Shown: positions 1 through 7,604 of the stretch, in pieces
How positions within the stretch are numbered: the first letter of the stretch is position 1
Layout of the letters: the number at the start of each line of letters is the position of its first letter
Assembly (NCBI GenBank): GCA_964351655.1
Contig: CAYGPD010000061.1
Coordinates: 1 to 12,585, forward strand
Reading direction: 5' to 3'
Length of the DNA stretch: 12,585 bases
DNA from: Hirschia sp964351655
GTDB taxonomy: Bacteria; Pseudomonadota; Alphaproteobacteria; Caulobacterales; Hyphomonadaceae
Made by a program: the position numbers and the translations under genes
The notes under the pieces: model-generated
Seen by the model: the letters and a program-made list of their open reading frames with translations, nothing else
Databases searched by the model: none
What the model was told of the DNA's origin: nothing

Positions 1-1
1 C

Positions 2-172
2 CTAATTAGAATGCGTAGATCCGGTGGTGACAAGAGTGTCTGGCAACTCCACATGGACTGGCTGGATAAGCTTGGTGAAAAGCCAACATGGCTATCCTTT
101 GTTGATACAGCGTGGGACCGTCTCCTGATAAAACTAAAGCTAAGAGAAGATTGGCTAAGTTATCCTTGGTAA
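2..172 (+). CDS. 3' end of an unidentified protein (partial)
   Basis: An open frame enters from the left edge and ends at TAA 170-172, giving the last 56 residues of a protein whose start lies outside the window. The tail is rich in Trp, Leu, Lys and Asp and ends in LSYPW. I see no motif that identifies it. It is on the same strand as the polysaccharide genes and ends 46 bases before the first flippase, so it is probably another member of that locus, such as a transferase or modifying enzyme. That role is inferred from position only. The stop codon overlaps a perfect hairpin at 171-190. Confidence 0.55.
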   Translation, partial: LIRMRRSGGDKSVWQLHMDWLDKLGEKPTWLSFVDTAWDRLLIKLKLREDWLSYPW

Positions 173-202
173 CGATAGAGAACTATCGTTCTAGAATTTT
201 TT
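171..202 (+). terminator. Hairpin with delayed T-run between the first two genes
   Basis: AACGATAG at 171-178 and CTATCGTT at 183-190 form a perfect 8-bp stem around the tetraloop AGAA. Six T residues follow at 197-202, but six bases after the stem. The stem is AT-rich and the T-run is not directly adjacent, so this may be a weak or partial intrinsic terminator, or an mRNA-processing or stability hairpin inside an operon. It begins inside the upstream stop codon. Confidence 0.4.
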
Positions 203-218
203 AATACGGATTTCCATT

Positions 219-1742
219 ATGGGTCAGTCAGACCAGCCAACGCCTGAAAGCGCGCTGAATTCAGTTGCTCCCCCCTCATCAACAGATGAAGGATTAGAAA
301 GGGTCGTTGTCAAAGGTGCCATATGGACTGGGTTGGCTACACTGGCTAGAATAGCTTCTGCGATACTTATACTTCCAATATTGAGCCGATACTTGGAAAT
401 CAACGAATTTGGCATAATGCAAATTGCCATGCCTGTTATCTTGTTCCTAATGATTTTCAATGACGTTGGCTTAGGGCCTGCCCTTGTGCGTGCTAAAAAT
501 CCGTCACGTCAGATGTGGTCTACAATTTTTTGGACTAACCTTGGCCTAGGTTTCCTTATGTCTGGGCTAATCTTAATATCCGCCGGATTGCTTGCAGATT
601 TTTTCAGCGAACCAGATGTCAAACCAATCGTCCAATCTCTCTCTATAGCCTTGTTACTAAATTGTACGTGCATCGTACCTGCGGCCTGGCTGCAACGAGA
701 GTTTAAATTCCGCGAAATGACAATTGTCGAAGTCATCTCCATTTGGATTGGCATTTTAACTGCAATTATAACAGCAATGAACGGGGCTGGCGTATGGGCG
801 CTAGTATATCAACAGCTATCGATGTTTACTGTAAAAACAGCGATGATGTGGTATTTTGCCCGCAAAGTACAATTACGCTTTGAATTTGACATCAAAGAAA
901 TCTCAGATGTCTTCAGTTTTAGTTCAAATCTACTTGGTACGCGGTTTGTTACTTTCATCACTCAAAACGCCCCGAACATGATAATTGGCCGCTTGATTGG
1001 TTCTGCTGCACTAGGTGCATACTCAATTGCATACAGGATCATGATTGTACCCGTGCAAATTTTTGCATACGGTCTCACCTCTGTACTACTGCCAACTATG
1101 TCGCAATTTCATGACGATACGGAACGTATGCGGGCTGCCTGTATGCGGACATATAGGCTTATTGCATTGGTAACTTTCCCAGCAATGGCAGGTATTGCCG
1201 CGCTTGCAGAACCAATAGTAATTTTTTCACTCGGTGAGAAAATGGCTCCTGCTGGTCCTGTTCTAGCGCTACTTGCACCTGTAGGTGCGATCCAGTCAAT
1301 ATTGTCGTCTCAAGGCGCTATGTTTATGGCACTTGGCCGCGCAGATGTCTTGTTCCGCTGGGCTGGTATTGAAATGGTATTGGTAATTGTCGCTTTCTCA
1401 GTTGGGATAAAATTTGGATTGATCGGCAGTATGCAAGCTTATTTGGTTGCTTTCACAATAATCTTCTTCCCATGTGCAAAAGCACTTCTGAATTTGATTG
1501 GTTCAAGCTTAATTGAACTCGCCCGATATCTCTGGCAACCAACATTATTGTCAATCAGCATGGCAATTCTTATTCGCTATTTTTGGAATATGGAATTTGA
1601 CTTCTTGACCTCTGAACTCGCACCGAGACTGGCTATTTTCGTTGCCCTTGGAATATCATTTTATACCCTTGGCCTTCTTGCGATTGATCGTAGTGCGTTT
1701 GGTGAGTTTAACAAAATATTGACCGCTGCAAAATCTCGATAA
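219..1742 (+). CDS. Wzx/WzxC-like polysaccharide flippase
   Basis: Predicted inner-membrane transporter of 507 residues, of the PST/MOP flippase superfamily (Polysacc_synt type, closest in style to WzxC-like exporters). Such proteins move undecaprenyl-linked oligosaccharide from the cytoplasmic to the periplasmic face. After a polar N-terminus of about 30 residues, the chain is a series of hydrophobic helices, probably 12 to 14. Family-like segments are NDVGLGPALVRAK early in the chain, WLQREFKFREM near residue 160, and NMIIGRLIGSAALGAYSIAYR near residue 250. The length is normal for the family. The ATG at 219 has no strong Shine-Dalgarno sequence but fits the domain start. It is followed 29 bases later by a glycosyltransferase on the same strand. 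The glycan is unknown. The family call is firm and the substrate is not. Confidence 0.88.
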   Translation: MGQSDQPTPESALNSVAPPSSTDEGLERVVVKGAIWTGLATLARIASAILILPILSRYLEINEFGIMQIAMPVILFLMIFNDVGLGPALVRAKNPSRQMWSTIFWTNLGLGFLMSGLILISAGLLADFFSEPDVKPIVQSLSIALLLNCTCIVPAAWLQREFKFREMTIVEVISIWIGILTAIITAMNGAGVWALVYQQLSMFTVKTAMMWYFARKVQLRFEFDIKEISDVFSFSSNLLGTRFVTFITQNAPNMIIGRLIGSAALGAYSIAYRIMIVPVQIFAYGLTSVLLPTMSQFHDDTERMRAACMRTYRLIALVTFPAMAGIAALAEPIVIFSLGEKMAPAGPVLALLAPVGAIQSILSSQGAMFMALGRADVLFRWAGIEMVLVIVAFSVGIKFGLIGSMQAYLVAFTIIFFPCAKALLNLIGSSLIELARYLWQPTLLSISMAILIRYFWNMEFDFLTSELAPRLAIFVALGISFYTLGLLAIDRSAFGEFNKILTAAKSR

Positions 1743-1771
1743 ACCATGACACTCAATGCAGAGATTTTTAA

Positions 1772-2770
1772 ATGACTGTTTGTGAAATCATCATTCCATA
1801 CTGGCAAAAGCAAGAAGGCATTTTGCTTCGGGCCGTACAGTCTATTTTTGCGCAAACCTTCCAAGATTTCCATATCATCATAGTCGATGATGAAAGTCCC
1901 TGTCCCGCTTCGGTTGATCTGGCTCACCTCTCTGAAGACCAGATGAGCAAGGTCACACTCATCACGCAAAAAAACACTAAACAAGCGGGCGCACGAAATG
2001 CAGGCTTAAATGCATGCAGCCCAAACACTCAAATAGTTGCATTTCTTGACTCAGATGACATGTGGGAACCTACACATCTTGAGCGTGCTGTCCCTCTTTT
2101 TACAGACCAAAATATAGATTTTTATTGGGCATCAGTTTTCCGTGACGACGCCTTTGCTGAAAATTATGAATTACCATCAAAAATCGTCCCACACGCACTT
2201 CAGAAAACTATTGAAGGCCATCCTGACATATTTGAAGTAACTAATCTGCCATGTGTTTTAAGCGGTCAGTGGTTTCGGCACATGCATTTGTCTCCAACTA
2301 TAATTTCGAAAAGACTCGCTCAAAAAGTACGATTTGACGAGACCCTCGTCGTTTCTGAGGATTTTGATTTCCTTGTAAAATGTGCTGAGCATGCTCAAAA
2401 ATGCGCCGCGACGGACTTAGTTGGCGCTCGTCGCTCGACAGGTGAAAACATTTGGCATGGCATTGAGACGATAGATTGGAAATACAATATTGAAAAATTC
2501 TATCAAATGAGAATTCTAAAAGGCATGCTCCACTTGCCACAAATACAGGGCGAATACCGGGATATTCTTAAACTCAGAATTCAAGGGTATCGCGAATTTT
2601 TCTATTGGGGACAAATTGAGCGTGTCAAAAGAAAGCACCTACCTCAATGGGATATCTGGAAAAACTGGCTGAGCTACGACCCTCAAATATTACTTGTCGC
2701 CGCTAGCATTGCTTTAAAATTACATCCAAGTCGAGGGCGCACACAAATACCCGGCGACGACAGTAAATAG
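1772..2770 (+). CDS. Family 2 glycosyltransferase
   Basis: Predicted cytoplasmic GT-A fold glycosyltransferase of 332 residues. It would transfer a sugar from a nucleotide-sugar donor to a growing lipid-linked glycan. The N-terminus opens directly with the first beta strand (CEIIIPYW). Asp39-Asp40 in IIIVDDES is the nucleotide-binding pair, GARNAGLNAC near residue 73 is the usual family segment, and the metal-binding DxD-type motif is DSDD at 93-96. Glu196-Asp197 in VVSEDFDFL fits the position of the catalytic base. No transmembrane helix is obvious, and the C-terminal part, rich in Trp, Lys and Arg, may be a membrane-surface or acceptor region. A weak GAG lies about 8 bases before the ATG. 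The gene lies between a flippase and a second glycosyltransferase, so a role in the same polysaccharide is likely. Donor and linkage cannot be read from the sequence. Confidence 0.88.
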   Translation: MTVCEIIIPYWQKQEGILLRAVQSIFAQTFQDFHIIIVDDESPCPASVDLAHLSEDQMSKVTLITQKNTKQAGARNAGLNACSPNTQIVAFLDSDDMWEPTHLERAVPLFTDQNIDFYWASVFRDDAFAENYELPSKIVPHALQKTIEGHPDIFEVTNLPCVLSGQWFRHMHLSPTIISKRLAQKVRFDETLVVSEDFDFLVKCAEHAQKCAATDLVGARRSTGENIWHGIETIDWKYNIEKFYQMRILKGMLHLPQIQGEYRDILKLRIQGYREFFYWGQIERVKRKHLPQWDIWKNWLSYDPQILLVAASIALKLHPSRGRTQIPGDDSK

Positions 2771-2807
2771 CCATTCCCCAAAGCTGCTTTATCTTATTGC
2801 AATCATT

Positions 2808-4001
2808 ATGGATTATAAGGCAGAAGCGAAATTCGATTTTGACACTAATAATAGGCAAAATATCTTGGAACGTACGAGTGTTATTCTTCCAACTTTCAAT
2901 CGAGAAGACTATCTTATCGAAGCCTTGGAAAGCGTCCTAAACCAGAGCTTTCCACCTGCCGAAATTCTCGTAATGGACGATGGCTCCTCCGACAATACCC
3001 AGACACGTATGCAAGCATACGGTGATAAAATTCGGTACATAAAAAAGGCAAATTCCGGAAAAGCCGATACACTCAATCAAGCCTTGAAAATCGTCAAACA
3101 CCCTTTAATTTGGATAATGGATGATGATGACATAGCAAAGCCTGATGCTTTAGAGACCCTTACACGTCTTCTGGACGGAAAACCAGATATCGGCATAGCA
3201 TACGGGCGCTATAATCGCTTCCAAACTGATAGTACTGACGGAATAATAGTAGAGCAAGATGGCGGCTATTGGGCTGACTGTAGAGATAGTGACTTCCTAC
3301 AATCTACCCTTCGCGATTTTTTCGTTCATCACCCCGGTATGCTTGTTAGAAAAACGGCATATGACGCCGCTGGTCCATTCTCTCTAGAATACCCTCGTCT
3401 AGAGGATTATGAAATGTTAGTCCGATTGGCTCAGGTCACCAAAGCCGCAAGTACGCAATCAATCGTATTCTTGCAGCGTCAACATGAAGGCGATCGCGTA
3501 GCTGGGCTAGCAGCAGAGAAACGTTTTGAAAGATGGATTGATGAAGAAAAACTGTTCTTTACCAAACTATATAGCACTCTCCCTTTATCGACCTTCACCC
3601 CAACCTCATCTCAAGGCGGTGCATTAACACCCACTTTAGAGCGAGAGGCACTTATTGAACGCGCAGTAGTTATGGCGCGAAAGAAGCTTTGGCCCAACGC
3701 ACTGCTCGATTTAGAGACTGCAAGTCAAATAGATACATCTTCTGCAAAACTCAGTTCCATAGAAATAAACGCAATCCGTCAGATATTGTTTTCAAAATAT
3801 GGTTCACCTGAATTTTTAAATGATCCAACAATTCTCGCTGGTCTAAAAAAGATCAGAAAGACTAGCAAAATTGGACGCAGCATTACTGATACAATTGTTC
3901 GCGGGCAATTGTGGTTCATACGTAGTTCACTTCGCTCAGGTAATTTCGCCACCTCAAAACACCACTTGGCTCATGCCATCTCATTATGGTTTGAACGGTA
4001 G
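2808..4001 (+). CDS. Family 2 glycosyltransferase with C-terminal extension
   Basis: Predicted GT-A glycosyltransferase of 397 residues. A charged leader of about 23 residues precedes the first strand (SVILPTFNRE, 24-33). Asp57-Asp58 in VMDDGSSDNT is the nucleotide-binding pair, MDDDD at 104-108 is the metal-binding site, HHPGMLVRK near 174-182 is a common GT2 segment, and Glu199-Asp200 in RLEDYEML fits the catalytic base. Beyond about residue 240 there is an extra, largely helical region of roughly 150 residues with no motif I recognise. It could hold an acceptor site or make protein contacts. The start is not fixed by a ribosome binding site. The next gene starts only 8 bases after the stop, which supports co-transcription and probably translational coupling with the second flippase. 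Confidence 0.88.
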   Translation: MDYKAEAKFDFDTNNRQNILERTSVILPTFNREDYLIEALESVLNQSFPPAEILVMDDGSSDNTQTRMQAYGDKIRYIKKANSGKADTLNQALKIVKHPLIWIMDDDDIAKPDALETLTRLLDGKPDIGIAYGRYNRFQTDSTDGIIVEQDGGYWADCRDSDFLQSTLRDFFVHHPGMLVRKTAYDAAGPFSLEYPRLEDYEMLVRLAQVTKAASTQSIVFLQRQHEGDRVAGLAAEKRFERWIDEEKLFFTKLYSTLPLSTFTPTSSQGGALTPTLEREALIERAVVMARKKLWPNALLDLETASQIDTSSAKLSSIEINAIRQILFSKYGSPEFLNDPTILAGLKKIRKTSKIGRSITDTIVRGQLWFIRSSLRSGNFATSKHHLAHAISLWFER

Positions 4002-4009
4002 AAAACACT

Positions 4010-5497
4010 ATGACAATTGAAGATGCCAAACATGAGCAAGGTTCAACTCCTCACGTTGCCAAAGCTATGCAATCGGGGATTTTATGGAACCTGCTCAACG
4101 CTTTTGCATCCCAAGGTGCGGGCTTTTTTATCTTCCTGCTTTTGGCAGCACGCCTTCCTCCTGAAATTTTCGGTGTTGTCGCTATCGCTTCTATCGTCGC
4201 AGATATGGTTGCCATTGAAGGACGGTATTCAGGAATGGACGCAATCGTCCAAGCAAAGCGTTATGACAGCAAATACCTCAATTCATCTTTTTTGAGTTTT
4301 CAGGCAGTCGCTTTCATAAGCATGCTTTTGCTCATTATTTCAGCGCCATTTGTGGCGCGCGCCTATGATGCCCCATTATTGATGCAGTTTATGCCAGTGT
4401 TTGGAATCATGCTGCTACCCATTCCTTGGCTTGCTGTCATGGACGCCCTCATCATGAAAAATTTGGGCTTTAAAGAACTCACTCAAAGAAATATACTTGG
4501 TACGGTATTGGGTGGTGTTGCTGGCATTATTGTCGCTTTTTCTCCTTTGCTTGTTTGGGCATTGGTTGTGCAACGCATAGTCACATTGTTGGTCGCCGTT
4601 GTCTTCGAATTCTTACACACTAAATGGGCACCCAACTTCAGATTATATATCTTTGAAAGCAAAGACTTTACAAAGCGCTTCATTCCGCTCTGGGTAGTCT
4701 CAACTTTAAACTTAGCGATGCCAAAAATAGTGACTATGGTTTTTGGTCTGCGTTACGGTTCTGAGGTTGTGGGATTATTACGTGCCGCACAAAGAATAGA
4801 TGAATCACTTCGTGGTCCGATCATCTCTCCTCTTCAAGGACTTTGGTTTCCCTTAATGTCCAAAGTACGTGGGGATTTGAAAAAAGAGCAGGAAGTCTTT
4901 CTATCTATTATAAAAACAGCTGCATTTGTCGCCCTTCCCGCCTTCACCGGTCTATGGCTTGTCGCCGATGACATAGTCGCTGTGATCCTCCCTAAATCCT
5001 ACGAAGGCGTCGGTCCACTAATGCAATCGGTCGCCATCGTTGCATTGCTCATTCCACTTTCATGGTTCAACTCATTATCAATGAACGCACTTGAAATGAA
5101 TAAAAGTGCATTTGCCTATACGTTGATTAGCGTTGTTGCAGCGACATTGGCTTTGCTCGCCTTCAAGAATGCCCCCCCCGAAACGGCTCTCCTGATTATG
5201 GCCGCTCCAGGTATCATAATAGGTGTTGGAGGCAACCTCATGGTTGTCCGCCGGCTAAAACTATCCCTACTCAAGCACTATATCGGGCTATTCCCAGCAA
5301 TATTTGCTACAGTTATTATGGGCTGCTGCGTTTGGATGTCGCGCCAAGCAATGTTCGATTGGCACCCTTTAATACGCTTAATTCTCAGTGGTGTAATTGG
5401 CATCGTCATTTACGGTGGATGGATTGCTATTTTCTTCCCAAACTGGATGAAAAAGCGGATCAACCTCTTACGTGGTCGTGGAAAAGCTGACGCTTAG
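4010..5497 (+). CDS. Second Wzx/WzxC-like polysaccharide flippase
   Basis: Predicted polytopic inner-membrane flippase of 495 residues from the same superfamily as the gene at 219, but clearly diverged from it. A polar N-terminus of about 20 residues leads into hydrophobic helices across the whole length. Family-like segments are FGVVAIASIVADMV near residue 55, FKELTQRNILGTVLGG near 155, and EVVGLLRAAQRI near 250. It lies 8 bases after the second glycosyltransferase and is the last gene of the + strand run. A run of eight C at 5172-5179 (around codon 388) encodes Ala-Pro-Pro and is an unusual homopolymer for AT-rich DNA. The gene meets the reductase gene tail to tail, 17 bases apart. It is either a second exporter of the same glycan or part of a two-glycan locus. 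Confidence 0.87.
   Translation: MTIEDAKHEQGSTPHVAKAMQSGILWNLLNAFASQGAGFFIFLLLAARLPPEIFGVVAIASIVADMVAIEGRYSGMDAIVQAKRYDSKYLNSSFLSFQAVAFISMLLLIISAPFVARAYDAPLLMQFMPVFGIMLLPIPWLAVMDALIMKNLGFKELTQRNILGTVLGGVAGIIVAFSPLLVWALVVQRIVTLLVAVVFEFLHTKWAPNFRLYIFESKDFTKRFIPLWVVSTLNLAMPKIVTMVFGLRYGSEVVGLLRAAQRIDESLRGPIISPLQGLWFPLMSKVRGDLKKEQEVFLSIIKTAAFVALPAFTGLWLVADDIVAVILPKSYEGVGPLMQSVAIVALLIPLSWFNSLSMNALEMNKSAFAYTLISVVAATLALLAFKNAPPETALLIMAAPGIIIGVGGNLMVVRRLKLSLLKHYIGLFPAIFATVIMGCCVWMSRQAMFDWHPLIRLILSGVIGIVIYGGWIAIFFPNWMKKRINLLRGRGKADA
5172..5179 (+). repeat. C8 homopolymer inside the second flippase
   Basis: Eight consecutive C residues lie in frame around codon 388 of the second flippase. One base lost or gained by slippage would frameshift the last quarter of the protein. 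In AT-rich DNA a tract of this length is uncommon. Similar tracts act as phase-variation sites in surface polysaccharide genes of other bacteria. That role here is inference. Confidence 0.6.
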
Positions 5498-5505
5498 CCT
5501 TCAGC
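5486..5505. terminator. Weak hairpin between convergent genes
   Basis: GCTGA at 5486-5490 and TCAGC at 5501-5505 can pair around a 10-base loop, spanning the end of the flippase and the 17-base gap to the reductase. On the - strand the stem is followed by TTTT, so it could help end the reductase operon. On the + strand the following bases are T-rich but interrupted. The stem is short, so this is only a candidate for a shared terminator. Confidence 0.3.
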
Positions 5506-5514
5506 ATTTCTGCT

Positions 5515-6738
5515 TTATTGAGACAAAAACTCTTTCATTGCCACAGCCGTATCAGCAAGTCGGATCACATCCAACTTCGCTTTAAGTGGTATCAACTTCT
5601 TCGAAACCAAAAACTCAGGCGCTGCATTAACAGCATCCACGCCAATTAATTGATCATCTTTAAAGTAGAATACCGCAAACTTTCTATCTTGCGGGTTCCC
5701 ACGCACTACTGTGAGGTCATACCCTTGAGACAATCCAGCTATCTGTAATTTCAAATCATACTGGTCTGACCAGAACCAAGGACATTCCTCTAGCGGTCTC
5801 TGCCTTCCCGTTATGGCAGCCGCAGCAAGTTTGCCCTGCTCGATAGCATTATGAACACTCTCAAGTCGCCCCGTACGACCATAATGCACAAGTGGTCTAC
5901 GTGTACAGTCTCCAACAGCAAATACACTCGCATCGCTTGTGCGTGCATCCTCATCTACAACAATACCATTGTCGCAATCGATGCCTGCATCCTTCGCCAG
6001 TTCTTCATTTGGCAACACGCCAATACCCACCAACAAAATATCTGCCTGTAAAACAGTATCGTCATCCAATGTGACAGAAGTGATAGCTCCATTATCCCCT
6101 GAAATAGCTTTCAACGCGGTGTGCGTGTGTACAACAACGCCCTGACGTCTATGCTCTTGAGTATAAAAATCACTAATTTCAGGACTTGTAACTCGCGCAA
6201 GAATGCGAGGAGCCATCTCAAGCACAGTCACATCTAGTCCTAATTGACGCGCAACCGCAGCCGCTTCTAAACCGATATATCCCGCTCCGAGAATTACCAG
6301 TTTCTTACCCGCAACCATGTGAGGTTTAATACGTGAAACATCGTCCATTCCACGCAATGTGAAAATATTATTCAAATCTGCGCCATCGATGTCCAAGTTT
6401 CGAGGACGCGATCCTGTCGCTAATATCAACGTCTCGTAGTGAAGTCGCTCACCACTAGAGAGAAGAACATATTTGTCAGTACGATCAATTGCTTCGACGC
6501 AGATATTTAGCTGCACCGAAACATTGTTATCTTTATACCAGTCGTCAGCTTTAAGATAGAGACGCTCCTCCTCCATCTCACCTTTCATATAGGCTTTAGA
6601 TAAAGGAGGTCGTTGATAGGGAGGGTATCCCTCTTCCGATATTAGAGTAATCTCTCCGTTGTAACCCCATTGACGCAAACTTACCGCAGTTTGAGCTCCG
6701 GCCTGACCACCACCAACGATTACAACACGATTATGCAT
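5515..6738 (-). CDS. NAD(P)H-dependent FAD ferredoxin reductase (CamA/BphA4/ThcD type)
   Basis: Predicted soluble flavoprotein that passes electrons from NADH to a small [2Fe-2S] ferredoxin serving a cytochrome P450 or a Rieske oxygenase. Counting from the upstream GTG at 6744, residues 7-16 hold the FAD Rossmann motif (VVIVGGGQAG), 41-50 the flavin-contacting PPYQRPPLSK, 109-114 ATGSRP, 153-158 the NAD motif GAGYIG, and 274-280 the second FAD motif VFAVGDC. Glu176 ends the second strand of the NAD fold, which favours NADH over NADPH. The C-terminal domain begins near WFWSDQYDLKLQIAG, typical of this family. The length of about 407 residues is normal. I prefer the ATG at 6738: GGGGTGA just upstream is a usable ribosome binding site and overlaps the GTG. 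It is the last gene of the VOC-DUF-reductase run. No ferredoxin or oxygenase is in the window, so the partner is unknown. Confidence 0.9.
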   Translation of the reverse strand: MHNRVVIVGGGQAGAQTAVSLRQWGYNGEITLISEEGYPPYQRPPLSKAYMKGEMEEERLYLKADDWYKDNNVSVQLNICVEAIDRTDKYVLLSSGERLHYETLILATGSRPRNLDIDGADLNNIFTLRGMDDVSRIKPHMVAGKKLVILGAGYIGLEAAAVARQLGLDVTVLEMAPRILARVTSPEISDFYTQEHRRQGVVVHTHTALKAISGDNGAITSVTLDDDTVLQADILLVGIGVLPNEELAKDAGIDCDNGIVVDEDARTSDASVFAVGDCTRRPLVHYGRTGRLESVHNAIEQGKLAAAAITGRQRPLEECPWFWSDQYDLKLQIAGLSQGYDLTVVRGNPQDRKFAVFYFKDDQLIGVDAVNAAPEFLVSKKLIPLKAKLDVIRLADTAVAMKEFLSQ

Positions 6739-6770
6739 ATTCACCCCATTAATCGATTATTTTTCATTCC

Positions 6771-6794
6771 AATCTTGATAAACACTATCAGATT
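6771..6794. promoter_or_regulatory. Inverted repeat in the leader of the reductase gene
   Basis: AATC-T-TGATA at 6771-6780 and TATCAGATT at 6786-6794 pair over nine base pairs with one bulged T and a 5-base loop (AACAC). It lies in the gap of about 90 bases between the DUF3108-like gene and the reductase start, about 33 bases upstream of that start. It could be an operator for an internal promoter or an mRNA hairpin that sets relative expression. No long T-run follows on either strand, so a terminator is less likely. Confidence 0.35.
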
Positions 6795-6831
6795 GTAAAG
6801 CCAGTCAATGTCTCAATGGGATGACAATAAT

Positions 6832-7557
6832 TTACTCTCTTGTGAGCTCAACTAACTCATACCAAGTCATCATATAACCATCGACGCCGCCTTTAAGAAA
6901 GATAGCATCATCATCAGCTGTTACCCAAACTTCATAGGGAGGATGACCACCTTTATCTGTTGCCATACCGCCATCCTCATCAGAGAAACGATAATGGTAG
7001 GCATCGAAAGTACCCGCCTTCACTTCCACACGCTCTTCTCCAACATATTCAAGAAATAGATTTGCTTCCGCAATCATTGGGGGGGTAGCACCTCTGTGAT
7101 CCGGCGACGGCAAAAACACTCTTATTTTGCGTTTATGTGGCCCACGTGAACGATCCATTTTTTTGGTCAAGTAAGCATCACCAGCAATTGGATGCGTTCC
7201 AAAACCATCAAAGTCACCTACGATTGATTGGGATTGAGACAACCGTCCGATTGAGGGACCAAAGCTTTCACACTCAACGACATCGTCTTTGATGCGAAAA
7301 AGTCCAGCGCCCATAAATTCGTCACCGACACTTAAGCGAACGAAGCAATCCATCGGCATATCGTTTTCATCAAGACTATACACAATATTGCGCATAACTG
7401 TTGGATCTGGTTCTTCGATCTCGCATTGCGCAGTCATCGTACGTTTGCCGTCAGCATGTACATTAAACGCAAAATACTCACGCCCACGCTCTTCCCCTTC
7501 ACGGCCTGGTTTACGGGACGTGTATAAAATTTTTCCGCGTATACTTCTGTGTTTCAT
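6832..7557 (-). CDS. Conserved hypothetical protein, DUF3108-like
   Basis: A protein of 241 residues with no signal peptide and no membrane segment. It is rich in acidic residues and aromatics and looks like an all-beta fold. The segment VKAGTFDAYHYRF followed by PPYEVWVTADD and a final MMTWYELVEL resembles the DUF3108 pattern (a V-x-AGTF strand, then a W-V strand). That assignment is from memory of the family style and is tentative. The start is well supported: GGAGGAA at 7565-7571 lies 7 bases before the ATG. It starts 47 bases after the VOC gene and is followed by the reductase gene, so it probably belongs to the same catabolic operon. It carries a run of seven G (+ strand, 7079-7085). I do not know its function; ligand binding or an isomerase-like accessory role are only possibilities. 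Confidence 0.75.
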   Translation of the reverse strand: MKHRSIRGKILYTSRKPGREGEERGREYFAFNVHADGKRTMTAQCEIEEPDPTVMRNIVYSLDENDMPMDCFVRLSVGDEFMGAGLFRIKDDVVECESFGPSIGRLSQSQSIVGDFDGFGTHPIAGDAYLTKKMDRSRGPHKRKIRVFLPSPDHRGATPPMIAEANLFLEYVGEERVEVKAGTFDAYHYRFSDEDGGMATDKGGHPPYEVWVTADDDAIFLKGGVDGYMMTWYELVELTRE

Positions 7558-7604
7558 AGTAAATTTCCTCCGATGTCGCTTTGGTTTTAATGGGGTGCCA
7601 CGTT

